In this document: positions 14,957-23,180 of the stretch, piece by piece
Layout: each line of letters starts with the position of its first letter
Position numbering within the stretch: position 1 is the stretch's first letter
Virus record (IMG/VR): IMGVR_UViG_3300028840_008186
Span: 28,222 to 92,221 of that record
Origin: a virus
Strand: one strand, 5' to 3'
DNA length: 64,000 nucleotides
Translations under genes and position numbers: made by a program
The notes under the pieces: generated by a model
What the model was told of the DNA's origin: nothing
Database searches by the model: none
The model's input: only the letters and a program-made list of their open reading frames with translations

Positions 14957-15595
14957 ATGTGTAGAAAATTGATTAGACAACGGCCTGTTCGCGTCGCTAA
15001 ACGCAATCAGCCGGTGTGGAAAACCATGGATAAGATCCTTCCCAATACCTACATGAGCCCGTATATCTGCGTGGAAGAAGAGAAGATGGCCCTGGGATCG
15101 CGGAGGCTATCAGGCTTCACGGCTGAGGGCGGCGGTTATATGGCGTACCGCGATAAAAAAAGATGTTACGGCCATAGGGGCACCTACCATAGGCGGTATT
15201 TCATTCCCAAAGGCGCGCGGTATTGCATTGGTACATGTCCGCAAAAAGGAGTGAAGGGGGCTGTACGAGCGGAGTTCCTAGTGAGAGGAGAGGAATTGGA
15301 TGCCTTTGATATCCATAAAGCCAGGATCGAGCGTATTCACTATGCCCTCGATCACCCGGACTACGATGAAGACGCTGATATAATAGCCGAGATCTTGTTG
15401 GAAATAGAAACCTTGAATGCTGAAGTAGATTACTTGATGAGCGAGACTCGCAGAGGACTCGGTGATGAAGTGGACTGGAAAACACGAATGCACACGGATC
15501 ATCTAAAACTACGGGCGGGAGACTTGGCGGACTTCATAAAAGAATTAGCCTGGGAAATCCAGCACGCAGAGAAGGAGGTGAAGACTATTGGCTGA
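14957..15595 (+). CDS. Hypothetical protein, N-terminal basic, C-terminal helical
   Basis: A 212-residue protein with a GAAAGGAG SD. Residues 1-100 are basic with Cys, Tyr and Gly (CYGHRGTYHRRYF, CIGTCPQKG). Residues 105-212 are acidic and helical. The two-part composition suggests a nucleic-acid-binding head and an oligomerising tail. No family was recognised. It overlaps the next gene by 8 bases. Confidence 0.7.
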   Translation: MCRKLIRQRPVRVAKRNQPVWKTMDKILPNTYMSPYICVEEEKMALGSRRLSGFTAEGGGYMAYRDKKRCYGHRGTYHRRYFIPKGARYCIGTCPQKGVKGAVRAEFLVRGEELDAFDIHKARIERIHYALDHPDYDEDADIIAEILLEIETLNAEVDYLMSETRRGLGDEVDWKTRMHTDHLKLRAGDLADFIKELAWEIQHAEKEVKTIG

Positions 15596-15860
15596 TATCA
15601 CTAATTTCCAATGCCCGCGCTGCGGCGGCGAGCGCATTGAGATGGTCGAGCAATGCATGCTAGGCTCTGTCCTCGGAGCCATAGACGAAGAAGGACACTG
15701 CGAAATCCTCAGCTCCGGCGAGGTATGGGACGGTGAAACAGAGCGGTTCCAATGCGTCAAATGCGGCAAGGTCATACATACAGAGGACGGAACCGTAATT
15801 CAATCAATAATCGAACTCGCAGAACATGCGAGGAAAAGGGGGTGGTTGGAAGATGAGTAG
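15588..15860 (+). CDS. Zinc-ribbon protein
   Basis: A 90-residue protein with CPRCGG near residue 9 and CVKCGK near residue 57, a classic zinc ribbon. Initiation is at TTG with AAGGAGGTGA nine bases upstream. It may bind DNA, RNA or host RNA polymerase; unproven. Confidence 0.75.
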   Translation: MADITNFQCPRCGGERIEMVEQCMLGSVLGAIDEEGHCEILSSGEVWDGETERFQCVKCGKVIHTEDGTVIQSIIELAEHARKRGWLEDE

Positions 15861-16140
15861 AATAAACCAGTTGATAGCAGATATGGAAGCTGCCTTAGTC
15901 AATGATATGGTATCGAACCGTACATTGAAGGTCTGGGACGAGCTGAAGCCCAAAATCGTCAACCCTGACAAATTGGCCGATTGGATGAGGATGAAAGGAT
16001 TCACCAAGGATTCTCTTATCAACGATATCATGGACGAATGGACAAACGACTTGATGGAGGGCCTGGAAGAGATATATGGCCTGGAATCGTCGGTGTCATT
16101 TATCCTGAAAGGAGGTGAAGAGGATGAATATGGGAGTTAG
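15853..16140 (+). CDS. Hypothetical helical protein
   Basis: A 95-residue protein. The ATG at 15853 overlaps the previous gene's end, with GGGGGTGG upstream; an ATG at 15826 lacks an SD. It is helical and acidic at the C terminus. Unknown. Confidence 0.65.
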   Translation: MSRINQLIADMEAALVNDMVSNRTLKVWDELKPKIVNPDKLADWMRMKGFTKDSLINDIMDEWTNDLMEGLEEIYGLESSVSFILKGGEEDEYGS

Positions 16141-16423
16141 TCTGAAGGACAGACGACCACTGTCTCCGATGGAGGCAGCTGTCCAGAAGGCCCAGGAATA
16201 TTTCGGCGACCTTATGGCGATGTACGCCGAGCAAGAGGGCGTGGATCCTGAATCGTTGAGCTCAGGAGCGTGGGAGCCCTCAAATAAAGAGGCCAAAATG
16301 GTATTTATGGAATCCCTTTATGCAATTCAGTACAAGGGAGACTATGAAGAAGCATGGGAATGGGCAGTTAACAATGACTTAGCTTTCATGTACTACAGAG
16401 AGGAGGAACACGATGAGCCGTAG
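16124..16423 (+). CDS. Hypothetical acidic protein
   Basis: A 99-residue protein. ATG 16124 is 8 bases after AAAGGAGG. It is helical and aromatic at the C terminus (YEEAWEWAVNNDLAFMYYREEE). It overlaps both neighbours slightly. Unknown. Confidence 0.68.
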   Translation: MNMGVSLKDRRPLSPMEAAVQKAQEYFGDLMAMYAEQEGVDPESLSSGAWEPSNKEAKMVFMESLYAIQYKGDYEEAWEWAVNNDLAFMYYREEEHDEP

Positions 16424-16841
16424 AATGAAATGCTTTCATGTGAATGAGAAAAAGAACTACGCAACCAAAACCAGGGGAGAAGATGGGGTATATCGCTATC
16501 CTGCTTGGTTACATGGGCATATGCTTACGAACAAAGCTATGCGGGATAATGATAGATTCGCTACCTTGTTCGCCCCGGACGGAACCCGAGCCAACCAGAT
16601 CAATCACTCTTCATTCAAGCAATTGAACGAGATGGGAGTAGTGGAACACGTATATCTCCCTGAACTGAGCGATGAGTGGTGGAGAGTAGCCGAATACGGA
16701 CTGGCCCGATGCGATACGATGGAGTTGATTCGACTTAAGAACACACTGAGGCAAAATCCAAACTTCAAAAACATATTCAATCCGAAAGAGCAACACAAAT
16801 GCCCGATGTGCGGGCAGAAATACGCGAGGGGGTGCTGCTAA
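16413..16841 (+). CDS. Hypothetical protein with C-terminal zinc knuckle
   Basis: A 142-residue protein with an AGAGGAGG SD. Residues 45-105 look like a winged-helix-sized alpha/beta domain (FKQLNEMGVVEHVYLPEL). It ends with HKCPMCGQKYARGCC, a CxxC with further Cys, probably zinc-bound. Potential DNA-binding protein; unproven. Confidence 0.7.
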   Translation: MSRRMKCFHVNEKKNYATKTRGEDGVYRYPAWLHGHMLTNKAMRDNDRFATLFAPDGTRANQINHSSFKQLNEMGVVEHVYLPELSDEWWRVAEYGLARCDTMELIRLKNTLRQNPNFKNIFNPKEQHKCPMCGQKYARGCC

Positions 16842-17170
16842 TGTCAGACTACATTAATCACGAAGGAATGTACGCAGATCTCCAAGACGTCATCCAAAAA
16901 CTTGAATCAGTACGGGGCCTGATGCCCTGGGGAAAGGAGAAATTGGATTCTCCAATTACAACTCTGAAAACCATAGAAGCTGAACTGATAGATCACATGT
17001 CAGTTGGACGGTGCTACGGTTGTAATGAACCTCTTTTGCCTGGGGAAGTCAAGGGCTTCGGTGACGCAATACTCAGAGTAGATGGGGGAGCTGATTTCGA
17101 GCGCCTTGATTTCTTTATGTGCATGGAGTGTGCGCGCCGAGTAGTCGCTATGATAGAAAAAGTTAGTTGA
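16841..17170 (+). CDS. Small protein with two Cys pairs
   Basis: A 109-residue protein; ATG 16841 overlaps the previous stop (TAATG), GGGGGTG upstream. A helical N terminus is followed by CYGC near residue 58 and CMEC near residue 95, a split zinc-finger spacing. Last gene before promoter element copy 3. Confidence 0.7.
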   Translation: MSDYINHEGMYADLQDVIQKLESVRGLMPWGKEKLDSPITTLKTIEAELIDHMSVGRCYGCNEPLLPGEVKGFGDAILRVDGGADFERLDFFMCMECARRVVAMIEKVS

Positions 17171-17204
17171 GGCGCTAAAAGTTCGATCTGAATCCAAAAT
17201 AACC

Positions 17205-17236
17205 CTTTATGTAGTACCCGGTGTTTCGGGTATACT
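17205..17236 (+). promoter_or_regulatory. Promoter-like element, copy 3, with TATACT
   Basis: Matches copies 1 and 2 at 24 of 28 bases and ends in TATACT (17231-17236) where copy 2 has TATAAT. It precedes a leader with AAAGGAGGTGA (17282-17292), a pyrimidine-rich stretch, and a second SD before the ATG at 17354. Confidence 0.6.
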
Positions 17237-17353
17237 TCGCGTATATCGTAACCGAAGGGGCGGAGCTGTGATCCTACCTTGAAAGGAGGTGATAGCCGAT
17301 ATCCGATTATTCCAACTGCAATCTTTTCAATCTTTTCAGAAGGAGGACAAATC

Positions 17354-17626
17354 ATGAGTAAAGCAACGAAAGCCAAAGGTAAGAAAACTGAGGAAACCCA
17401 AAAAGATCCCCAACAAGTCTACCGGGAAGCTGCGGATGATTTCGCTAAGTCTTCCGCCAAAGCCATGAAATCCTTGTGTACTACGTTCGGAGACACGCAA
17501 GACACGTTCACCAAAGAGCTGAAATCTATCTGCGGCTCCGAGCAAATCAAAATGGTACACGAATACCTCAAGAAAACCGTCAACGCCATCGCTGCTAAGA
17601 AAAGCAATCTCAAATCGGTAAAGTAA
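17354..17626 (+). CDS. Small basic helical protein
   Basis: A 90-residue, Lys/Ala-rich helical protein; ATG 17354 follows AAGGAGGACAAATC. First gene of the third promoter block. The N terminus (SKATKAKGKKTEE) is highly basic and may be unstructured. Perhaps nucleic-acid-associated; unknown. Confidence 0.7.
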   Translation: MSKATKAKGKKTEETQKDPQQVYREAADDFAKSSAKAMKSLCTTFGDTQDTFTKELKSICGSEQIKMVHEYLKKTVNAIAAKKSNLKSVK

Positions 17627-17648
17627 TTTAGCATTGCTTCGGTTCATG

Positions 17649-17671
17649 CCCTCCGGCTCTTGGCCGGAGGG
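17649..17671 (+). other. Intercistronic hairpin
   Basis: CCCTCCGGC with GCCGGAGGG around TCTTG, nearly the same stem as at 12091-12116. It is located just upstream of GGAGGTG of the next gene. Confidence 0.45.
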
Positions 17672-17690
17672 TATATGCGGAGGTGATACT

Positions 17691-18035
17691 ATGAACAGGT
17701 GCGAAGAATGTAATGCAAAACAAAGGTGTTTCAAGTGCGGTAAGAGAATATGCGCTCCTCTTAATCACGACGATCCAATCGAATCGACCAATGTAGGGGG
17801 CGCGCATGAGCTTGAGAACAGAACATATTGTTCCTATCTGTTCTTGACTATGCTCCCAAACAAAGACGTAGTGCGTTGTATATCCGAACCGCACTACGTG
17901 AACGAGGGAGGGCACTTTTGCCAAGCTTGCGGTCCCTGCCTGGGGAAATCGTCGAAGCAAGAACAAAAGCCCAGGAGGACCAAAAACAGAAAGCCTACGG
18001 AGCCAAAAAAGAAGCGGCGTGGGCTTTTATTTTGA
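17691..18035 (+). CDS. Cys-rich zinc-binding protein with basic tail
   Basis: A 114-residue protein; ATG 17691 after GGAGGTGATACT. It has at least nine Cys in pairs (CEEC, CFKCGK, CQACGPC), likely binding two zincs, then a Lys/Arg/Pro-rich tail (KPRRTKNRKPTEPKKKRR). This looks like a nucleic-acid-binding protein; function unknown. Confidence 0.7.
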   Translation: MNRCEECNAKQRCFKCGKRICAPLNHDDPIESTNVGGAHELENRTYCSYLFLTMLPNKDVVRCISEPHYVNEGGHFCQACGPCLGKSSKQEQKPRRTKNRKPTEPKKKRRGLLF

Positions 18036-18049
18036 AAGGAGGTGAGAAT

Positions 18050-18220
18050 ATGACGACCGAGTGGCGGGTTTACCGCAATGGTAAGGAGATTGACCGCGTG
18101 TTCTTCGATGACGATTGTGATCGCGAATACGTGCGAGATGCTCTGATCAACCATGACAACTACCCCGCAGACATTGAGATTCTGCGGACACAACGGCGCA
18201 AGGAGGCAGGAAATGGCTAG
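18050..18220 (+). CDS. Small hypothetical protein
   Basis: A 56-residue beta-alpha-beta-sized protein (WRVYRNGKEIDRVFF) with AAAGGAGGTGAGAAT before ATG 18050. It overlaps the next gene by 8 bases. Unknown. Confidence 0.68.
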   Translation: MTTEWRVYRNGKEIDRVFFDDDCDREYVRDALINHDNYPADIEILRTQRRKEAGNG

Positions 18221-18461
18221 ATTCTTTGGAGAGATAACTGGTACCAAAGGCGCGAAGGAGAACAAGACTCACACCAGTGCCGGAACAAACTACGTGAGGG
18301 CTCATGTTCGAGGGTGGAAGGTGGGCGTAGAGGTGATCGTAAGACCGCACCTGGACAACGAAGATATGGACATGGTCGAGGTTTGGCTGACCGGCGGATC
18401 GAAGAACTCCAGCCGGAAGAAAAAGATCGGCATGTTCAGCGAGGAGGATATCAAGATATGA
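18213..18461 (+). CDS. Small basic hypothetical protein
   Basis: An 82-residue protein; ATG 18213 after AAGGAGGCAGGA. Predicted mostly beta (VRAHVRGWKVGVEVIVR) with a basic Lys/Arg stretch (SRKKKIG) near the end. The stop overlaps the next ATG. Unknown. Confidence 0.65.
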   Translation: MARFFGEITGTKGAKENKTHTSAGTNYVRAHVRGWKVGVEVIVRPHLDNEDMDMVEVWLTGGSKNSSRKKKIGMFSEEDIKI

Positions 18462-19066
18462 AAAAGACTAAGCAAGTGCCCATCTACGAGTTCGATGAGC
18501 TTGAAAAAGCGGCGCAGGACCAAGCAATATGCGACCACATCGAGTTTGTGATTGAAACAGATGATGGAGAAACATCTACATTCTACGATGACTGTATCAA
18601 GGAGATGGAGGACTTAAGAACGCCTTGGTTTCTCGGCCAGTGTATATTCGATAAGCATTGGTTTGCGATCGCGGAGTTACTTCAGGACAACGATTACTAC
18701 TTCTACCAGGATGGCAGAGCAGTACCTTCGGAGCTGTGCCCCGATGATGATTCTTGCGAGGCCAATTATCACAGCTATCGGCTGAGAAACGGGATCAGTC
18801 TCACAAGTAAGCCGGATTATGATATGCTCCCGGCAGGGTGCATGATAGGATTGAGAAGCTATTTGGAAGAGGGGATAGCGCCAGGGCACTTTCTGTACAG
18901 CGTTCTCTGCAACGATCTGGTAGGAGCGTTCCAATATGCCGACAAGACCAACCGAAGGCGGATGGCGGACATAATCTCCTTCTTATGGAACCATATACCC
19001 ATGAGTGCTTGGGGGACACCGGAAAAAGTAGACACATGGCTGAAGAGCTTTTCCTGGACGTACTAG
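18458..19066 (+). CDS. Phage protein of the ELxxxAQxxAI type
   Basis: A 202-residue protein; ATG 18458 after GAGGAGGATATCAAG. It begins with VPIYEFDELEKAAQDQAI, a pattern common at the start of uncharacterised phage proteins. The rest is acidic and aromatic, with repeated short helices. No catalytic motif was recognised. Confidence 0.7.
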   Translation: MKKTKQVPIYEFDELEKAAQDQAICDHIEFVIETDDGETSTFYDDCIKEMEDLRTPWFLGQCIFDKHWFAIAELLQDNDYYFYQDGRAVPSELCPDDDSCEANYHSYRLRNGISLTSKPDYDMLPAGCMIGLRSYLEEGIAPGHFLYSVLCNDLVGAFQYADKTNRRRMADIISFLWNHIPMSAWGTPEKVDTWLKSFSWTY

Positions 19067-19079
19067 GAAGGAGGAAGAA

Positions 19080-19715
19080 ATGAGAGCAATCAATATGCCG
19101 GAGTATCCAGGCGAAGCAGGAGTCTCAACAATTCTCAACGAGGAAAACCGCATAGTATTCGCCTGGATACGACACAATGAGAGCCCGGAGAATCCGTTGG
19201 AGGATTGGGATTGTATAGGATCGATTCACAGTCTAGGACATAGGCTGATATCCTATGACCCCGATACAATCGAGGAAAACAGGGACAACCCGGACGCGAT
19301 CCCGTTGAGCTATTTTGAGCACGGCCTATGTATGTGGGGCGTAGCCGGAACAATGGACGGCATGCCCGACTTCCGATGGGACGGGGTGGACTTTGCTGGG
19401 ATATGGCTCCCGGATGAATGCATCCTGGACGAAGCAAAAGGGATGGTGGGAGACTTCAGGCGTTCGTTTATGAAGAAACGCGCCGACCATGCTTGCCGCG
19501 CGTACACGCATTGGTGCAACGGCGATATATGGTGCGTCGAGTTGAGGGTCTACCAATTGGATTGGTACGACGATGACACGCCTATCCAATCTCTCCAGTA
19601 CTACGAGGACTCTCCAGACGAAGTGCTCCTGTTCGAAGACGTATGCTGCGGCTTCTACGGGTGGGAGGAAGCAGAGATAAACTTGAAGGACAGCTGGGAA
19701 TCATACGCGCGATAG
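19080..19715 (+). CDS. Hypothetical acidic protein
   Basis: A 211-residue acidic protein rich in Trp, Tyr and Asp, with a GAAGGAGGAAG SD. No motif was recognised. It is the largest member of a run of Asp/Trp-rich genes. A 75-base gap with an imperfect stem follows. Confidence 0.7.
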   Translation: MRAINMPEYPGEAGVSTILNEENRIVFAWIRHNESPENPLEDWDCIGSIHSLGHRLISYDPDTIEENRDNPDAIPLSYFEHGLCMWGVAGTMDGMPDFRWDGVDFAGIWLPDECILDEAKGMVGDFRRSFMKKRADHACRAYTHWCNGDIWCVELRVYQLDWYDDDTPIQSLQYYEDSPDEVLLFEDVCCGFYGWEEAEINLKDSWESYAR

Positions 19716-19789
19716 ATCCTTGACCCTGCTCATCGAGCGATCGGTGGGCAGGACTGAGGGATTTATCCCCAGAAAGGAGGTGAGAGAAT

Positions 19790-20194
19790 ATGAGCAGATC
19801 CTATATCAAGAAGGAAGTAGCAGAGATTCTTGGAGTTGAGCGGCACACGATCCAATATTACACCGACCGGGGCCTTATCAACCCGGATGTTCATGCTCCC
19901 AAAGGACGAGGCAAGTGGCGAAGATATAGCAAATACAATATCTTCGAGGCAGCGTTGCTTCGCCGATTAAATGAGGCAAGAGTCACTTTGGAAGACGGAA
20001 AGTTTGTATTAGGACGACTGAGGGCCGGGTGCGCCAACGAGTCCCTAATGAACTTATGCTATTGGAAGTCACCATGGATGTTAGTACTACATGGGCACGG
20101 AGTCGGCTTGGTAGCTGAGATTACCATGAGCCGACAATTACACATGCGCGGCGTCAGCTGCTTAGTAATAAAATTGGGCGGTTTGAAGTTTTGA
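19790..20194 (+). CDS. MerR-like transcription regulator
   Basis: A 134-residue protein. The N-terminal 75 residues form a MerR-type winged helix-turn-helix: YIKKEVAEILGVERHTIQYYTDRGLI, then a wing ending in RRYSKYNIFEAALLRRL. The C-terminal 60 residues lack the long MerR dimerisation coil and are hydrophobic. It likely binds DNA and controls phage genes. SD is AAAGGAGGTGAGAGAAT, identical through the ATG region to that of the next gene. Confidence 0.75.
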   Translation: MSRSYIKKEVAEILGVERHTIQYYTDRGLINPDVHAPKGRGKWRRYSKYNIFEAALLRRLNEARVTLEDGKFVLGRLRAGCANESLMNLCYWKSPWMLVLHGHGVGLVAEITMSRQLHMRGVSCLVIKLGGLKF

Positions 20195-20210
20195 AAGGAG
20201 GTGAGAGAAT

Positions 20211-20495
20211 ATGAGCAGAGACAAGCGGATAAGGTATGGGATCGATGAAGAAACAGGGATCATCGTTTCGCAGAATCTCCAGACCGGAGAGATCTGCTGG
20301 CCGACAATAGACTTCAGCGCGATGATCCCGGATGATGGCTTCGCTTTCAAGTGGAGCATGGGCGAACCGTTGAAGCCTTTAGACTTAGCCGGATTTGAAG
20401 TCCATTGGACTCGCAAGATCCCAACGAAGTACAAAAACATTCACAGGGAGTATTGGGGAATGAAACCCCTGCCTATTCCCAGAAAGGAGGCTTAA
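20211..20495 (+). CDS. Hypothetical protein
   Basis: A 94-residue mostly beta protein (YGIDEETGIIVSQNLQTGE). About 26 bases covering its SD and start (GAAAGGAGGTGAGAGAATATGAGCAG) duplicate those of the MerR-like gene, a sign of local duplication. Shares the RYGIDxETGI theme with the next protein (NIDLETGIRYG). Unknown function. Confidence 0.7.
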   Translation: MSRDKRIRYGIDEETGIIVSQNLQTGEICWPTIDFSAMIPDDGFAFKWSMGEPLKPLDLAGFEVHWTRKIPTKYKNIHREYWGMKPLPIPRKEA

Positions 20496-20496
20496 G

Positions 20497-21033
20497 ATGG
20501 GAGAGACTGAGTATGCGGGAATCAACTATGCCCCCGGCAGGATCACTAATATCGATCTTGAAACAGGGATTCGATATGGCGTGATTCCTTTCCAGGAACT
20601 AGGACAGGTCTGGTTCGATGAGAGCGAACCTTATTATGAAGAGCCCTGCTGTCCTGAATGCGGCTTCCCTATTTCAGATCGAGAAGAGGGCACTGTATGT
20701 CCGCAATGCAAACACGAAGTAGAGGATGGGGAATTCGACTTTGAAGAACCAACCTCTTTCTTCATCGACAACGAGGAGATCAGCGCGGAGCAACCCAATG
20801 ACAATACTGATATATGGGTACTGAAAAGTAAGTATTTCACATACGCTCAGTTCTGCTCGCCCTGCGCCCCGGGAGCATGTTATCTGATGAGTTGGCTGGC
20901 AGAGGATGCCCGAACGGACGGCAATAAAGCCTATTGTTTCGGGCACGATTGGTTTGAGGACGGGAAAGCTCCATATCCGGTCTTCGATGTCGAAACAGGA
21001 GAGGAGGTGAAACCGAATGACGATACCGAGTGA
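20497..21033 (+). CDS. Zinc-ribbon protein
   Basis: A 178-residue acidic protein with an AAAGGAGG SD. CPECGF and CPQCKH (about residues 51-70) form a zinc ribbon. CSPCAPGAC (about 128-136) is a second Cys cluster. It overlaps the next gene by 17 bases. Function unknown. Confidence 0.72.
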   Translation: MGETEYAGINYAPGRITNIDLETGIRYGVIPFQELGQVWFDESEPYYEEPCCPECGFPISDREEGTVCPQCKHEVEDGEFDFEEPTSFFIDNEEISAEQPNDNTDIWVLKSKYFTYAQFCSPCAPGACYLMSWLAEDARTDGNKAYCFGHDWFEDGKAPYPVFDVETGEEVKPNDDTE

Positions 21034-21289
21034 TGGATTCATGGACGGAGGCGAACCTTATACAGAAGAGGAGATGGAACTTATGGAGAGAGAAGAAGCA
21101 AGAAAGCCAACTGTAGTACTAGACGATGGGAATGCGCTGGCGGTTATAGGCCGATGCGCCAAGGCGCTCCACCGAGCTGGCTATAGCAAGGAGGAGGTAG
21201 ACAAGTTCCGAGAGGAGGCTCTCTCAGGAGACTACGACAACGTACTACAAACCGCTATGAAATGGTGTAACGTGGAAATGAGCGATTAG
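21017..21289 (+). CDS. Hypothetical acidic helical protein
   Basis: A 90-residue protein with AGAGGAGGTGAAAC upstream inside the previous gene. Glu-rich helices (EEEMELMEREEA; YSKEEVDKFREEA). Unknown. Confidence 0.68.
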   Translation: MTIPSDGFMDGGEPYTEEEMELMEREEARKPTVVLDDGNALAVIGRCAKALHRAGYSKEEVDKFREEALSGDYDNVLQTAMKWCNVEMSD

Positions 21290-21298
21290 GAGGTGAAA

Positions 21299-21508
21299 AT
21301 GGAATATCCAAAATCCAAACCAAAACTCTACGAGTGCTGTAGGTGCGGCCATCAACAGATGATCGCAACGAACCACTACGGCCAGTGCTGGAGCACTAAG
21401 GGGTGGAACGAGTGCCCCAAGTGCCCTCCCTGGGCTAAAAAAGCTAAATATGGCGGCCAGACTGTGTGGTTCTGTGTGGAGGATCCGCCGGAGGAGGTGA
21501 GCGAATGA
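21299..21508 (+). CDS. Zinc-ribbon protein
   Basis: A 69-residue protein. ATG 21299 follows TAGGAGGTGAAA. CCRCGH near residue 13 and CPKCPPW near residue 40 give two knuckles. Its 3' end carries the GGAGGTGAG used by the next gene. Unknown function. Confidence 0.7.
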   Translation: MEYPKSKPKLYECCRCGHQQMIATNHYGQCWSTKGWNECPKCPPWAKKAKYGGQTVWFCVEDPPEEVSE

Positions 21509-21807
21509 AAGTCAGGGTTCATTGGATCGTGTCGGGCGAAATAGAGATGGCCGACGATATCGAAGCGATGGGGCTGAAGAAGCTCGAAGACATCCTCGAC
21601 TATGTACCGGAAGTCTGGGCGGTGAAGAAAGAGATCGCCAGGACCTTCACTTCAGAAGTCGAATTGCTAGAAGTATTAGACACTAACGGGGTTCCCAGGA
21701 TCACCTTCGACTTCTCCCCAGCTGCAATACAACTCTATGAAGGGAGGAAACCGAATGATAAGTCGAGAAGAACAATGCGAAAGAGCGATCCGCACTCTAT
21801 TGGATAG
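21505..21807 (+). CDS. Hypothetical protein
   Basis: A 100-residue protein; ATG 21505 overlaps the previous stop (ATGA) after GGAGGAGGTGAGCGA. An N-terminal strand (KVRVHWIVSGEIEM) and charged helices. Its C terminus overlaps the next gene by 53 bases. Unknown. Confidence 0.65.
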   Translation: MKVRVHWIVSGEIEMADDIEAMGLKKLEDILDYVPEVWAVKKEIARTFTSEVELLEVLDTNGVPRITFDFSPAAIQLYEGRKPNDKSRRTMRKSDPHSIG

Positions 21808-22432
21808 AGCGGATTCCGCTCATACTGAGTGGGAGCTGGATGTATATCCGAGCTGTTCCGAGCCCGGATATGACGATGTTCCGGTTCTTACCGCGAACTG
21901 GAACAACGTACCGTCAAAGCTATTTGACTGGCTGGAGCGGAAGTTCGACTTATGCAACGATGATAGGCTATTGTTCCTCGGATGGTGCGACGAATGGATA
22001 AGATGCTCACACTGCAGGAGCGCTGTACGAGAATCACCGGACAGCTACGGCTGGCTGCCGTCCTACGTGTGGGTATCAGATTGCGAGATCCTATGCCTGC
22101 ATTGTTGCGATAGCGAAGACTTCCAAGAGGAGGTCATCGAATGGTATGCCAACAATCCTCGTATGGCGCTGGGACCGGAATGGGATAATATCTTGGAGGA
22201 CCGGGGCTTTGAATGCGCTACTGAGGACGATCGTGCGTGCCCTCGGTACGAAACCGGCCTCCACCCAGGGCAAGACGATGATCCCAAAGAGGTCTTCGCC
22301 CAGCTGAAGAAACGGTTTGAGAAGGTATGGGATCGAACCCAAATCATCTTCATCATGAAATCCAAAGGGCAGTTCGATCTTGACTGGGGCGTATATTACC
22401 GAGTACTTGAAGAGGAGGAAGGCAATGATTAA
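21755..22432 (+). CDS. Hypothetical Cys/Trp-rich acidic protein
   Basis: A 225-residue protein; ATG 21755 after GGGAGGAAACCGA. Contains CSHC (about 89-92) and CLHCC (about 119-123), which could form a zinc site, in an acidic background. No known family. Confidence 0.7.
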   Translation: MISREEQCERAIRTLLDRADSAHTEWELDVYPSCSEPGYDDVPVLTANWNNVPSKLFDWLERKFDLCNDDRLLFLGWCDEWIRCSHCRSAVRESPDSYGWLPSYVWVSDCEILCLHCCDSEDFQEEVIEWYANNPRMALGPEWDNILEDRGFECATEDDRACPRYETGLHPGQDDDPKEVFAQLKKRFEKVWDRTQIIFIMKSKGQFDLDWGVYYRVLEEEEGND

Positions 22433-22940
22433 AGGCGGCACTGAAATCAGTCAGAAGTACGGAGAGGCTTGGGAATCATTGAATCCAGGCGAACGGTGCT
22501 CCTTCGAAGACTTCGCAGAACTAGCGGAGCTGGATATCAATGACAAGAAAACCAAAACTCGCTTGTACTCCTTTTTTGCACGACTCCGCAAGCACGGCAG
22601 AGTGAAAAAGGAAGGCCATGAGTTTGTCAAGCTCGAAAGCAGCAAAACCATATACAAAACCCAAACTAAAAAGGACGTGGAGAAATACCAATTCACTATG
22701 TTCGAGCTGGGCGAAGCGGTGATGGAATTTATTAAAAACCTCAAATTGGAGATTTCGGCTCTGAAACGGCAGAGTGACGAGTACGAAAGAGAACTTTCGG
22801 AGCAATCATCGGAACTGCATCAGCTCCAAGGAGAATTGAGCGCAGCCAAGAGCAAGATCCACGAGCTGAATAATCGTCAATTCAACGGCAAGAAAGCTTC
22901 ACTGCATGATCTACAAGAGTCTTTGAGAGGAGGTGTATAA
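22425..22940 (+). CDS. Winged-helix protein with coiled coil
   Basis: A 171-residue protein; ATG 22425 after GAGGAGGAAGGCA. Residues 15-70 look like a winged helix (FEDFAELAELD, then TRLYSFFARLRKHGRVKKEGHEFVKLE). Residues 95-160 form a Leu/Glu/Ser-rich coiled coil. Probably a dimeric DNA-binding regulator or partition-like factor. Confidence 0.65.
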   Translation: MIKGGTEISQKYGEAWESLNPGERCSFEDFAELAELDINDKKTKTRLYSFFARLRKHGRVKKEGHEFVKLESSKTIYKTQTKKDVEKYQFTMFELGEAVMEFIKNLKLEISALKRQSDEYERELSEQSSELHQLQGELSAAKSKIHELNNRQFNGKKASLHDLQESLRGGV

Positions 22941-22946
22941 ACAGAA

Positions 22947-23168
22947 ATGGCATTGACAGTAGACGGTATGACCTTTCATTTAACCAAACACGCTGTAAAA
23001 CGGTATGCCCAACGTATTGGCCCCTATGAAAATGAGGAGGAGATTATCAGGAATTGCCTCAACGGGCTTCCAGATCACGAACCGGTCTGGGAGCCCCACC
23101 GGTTCAAAAAGGGCTTGGTACTGAAGTCGGTTGTACCTAACAACAAAGCACGCAAACTCTACTATTGA
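22947..23168 (+). CDS. Small basic protein, possibly DUF4258-like
   Basis: A 73-residue protein. The HAVKRYAQRIG segment near residue 16, followed by short strands, resembles DUF4258-type small proteins, but the match is by eye. SD is GAGGAGGTGT. Unknown function. Confidence 0.6.
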   Translation: MALTVDGMTFHLTKHAVKRYAQRIGPYENEEEIIRNCLNGLPDHEPVWEPHRFKKGLVLKSVVPNNKARKLYY

Positions 23169-23180
23169 GAGGAGGATATC

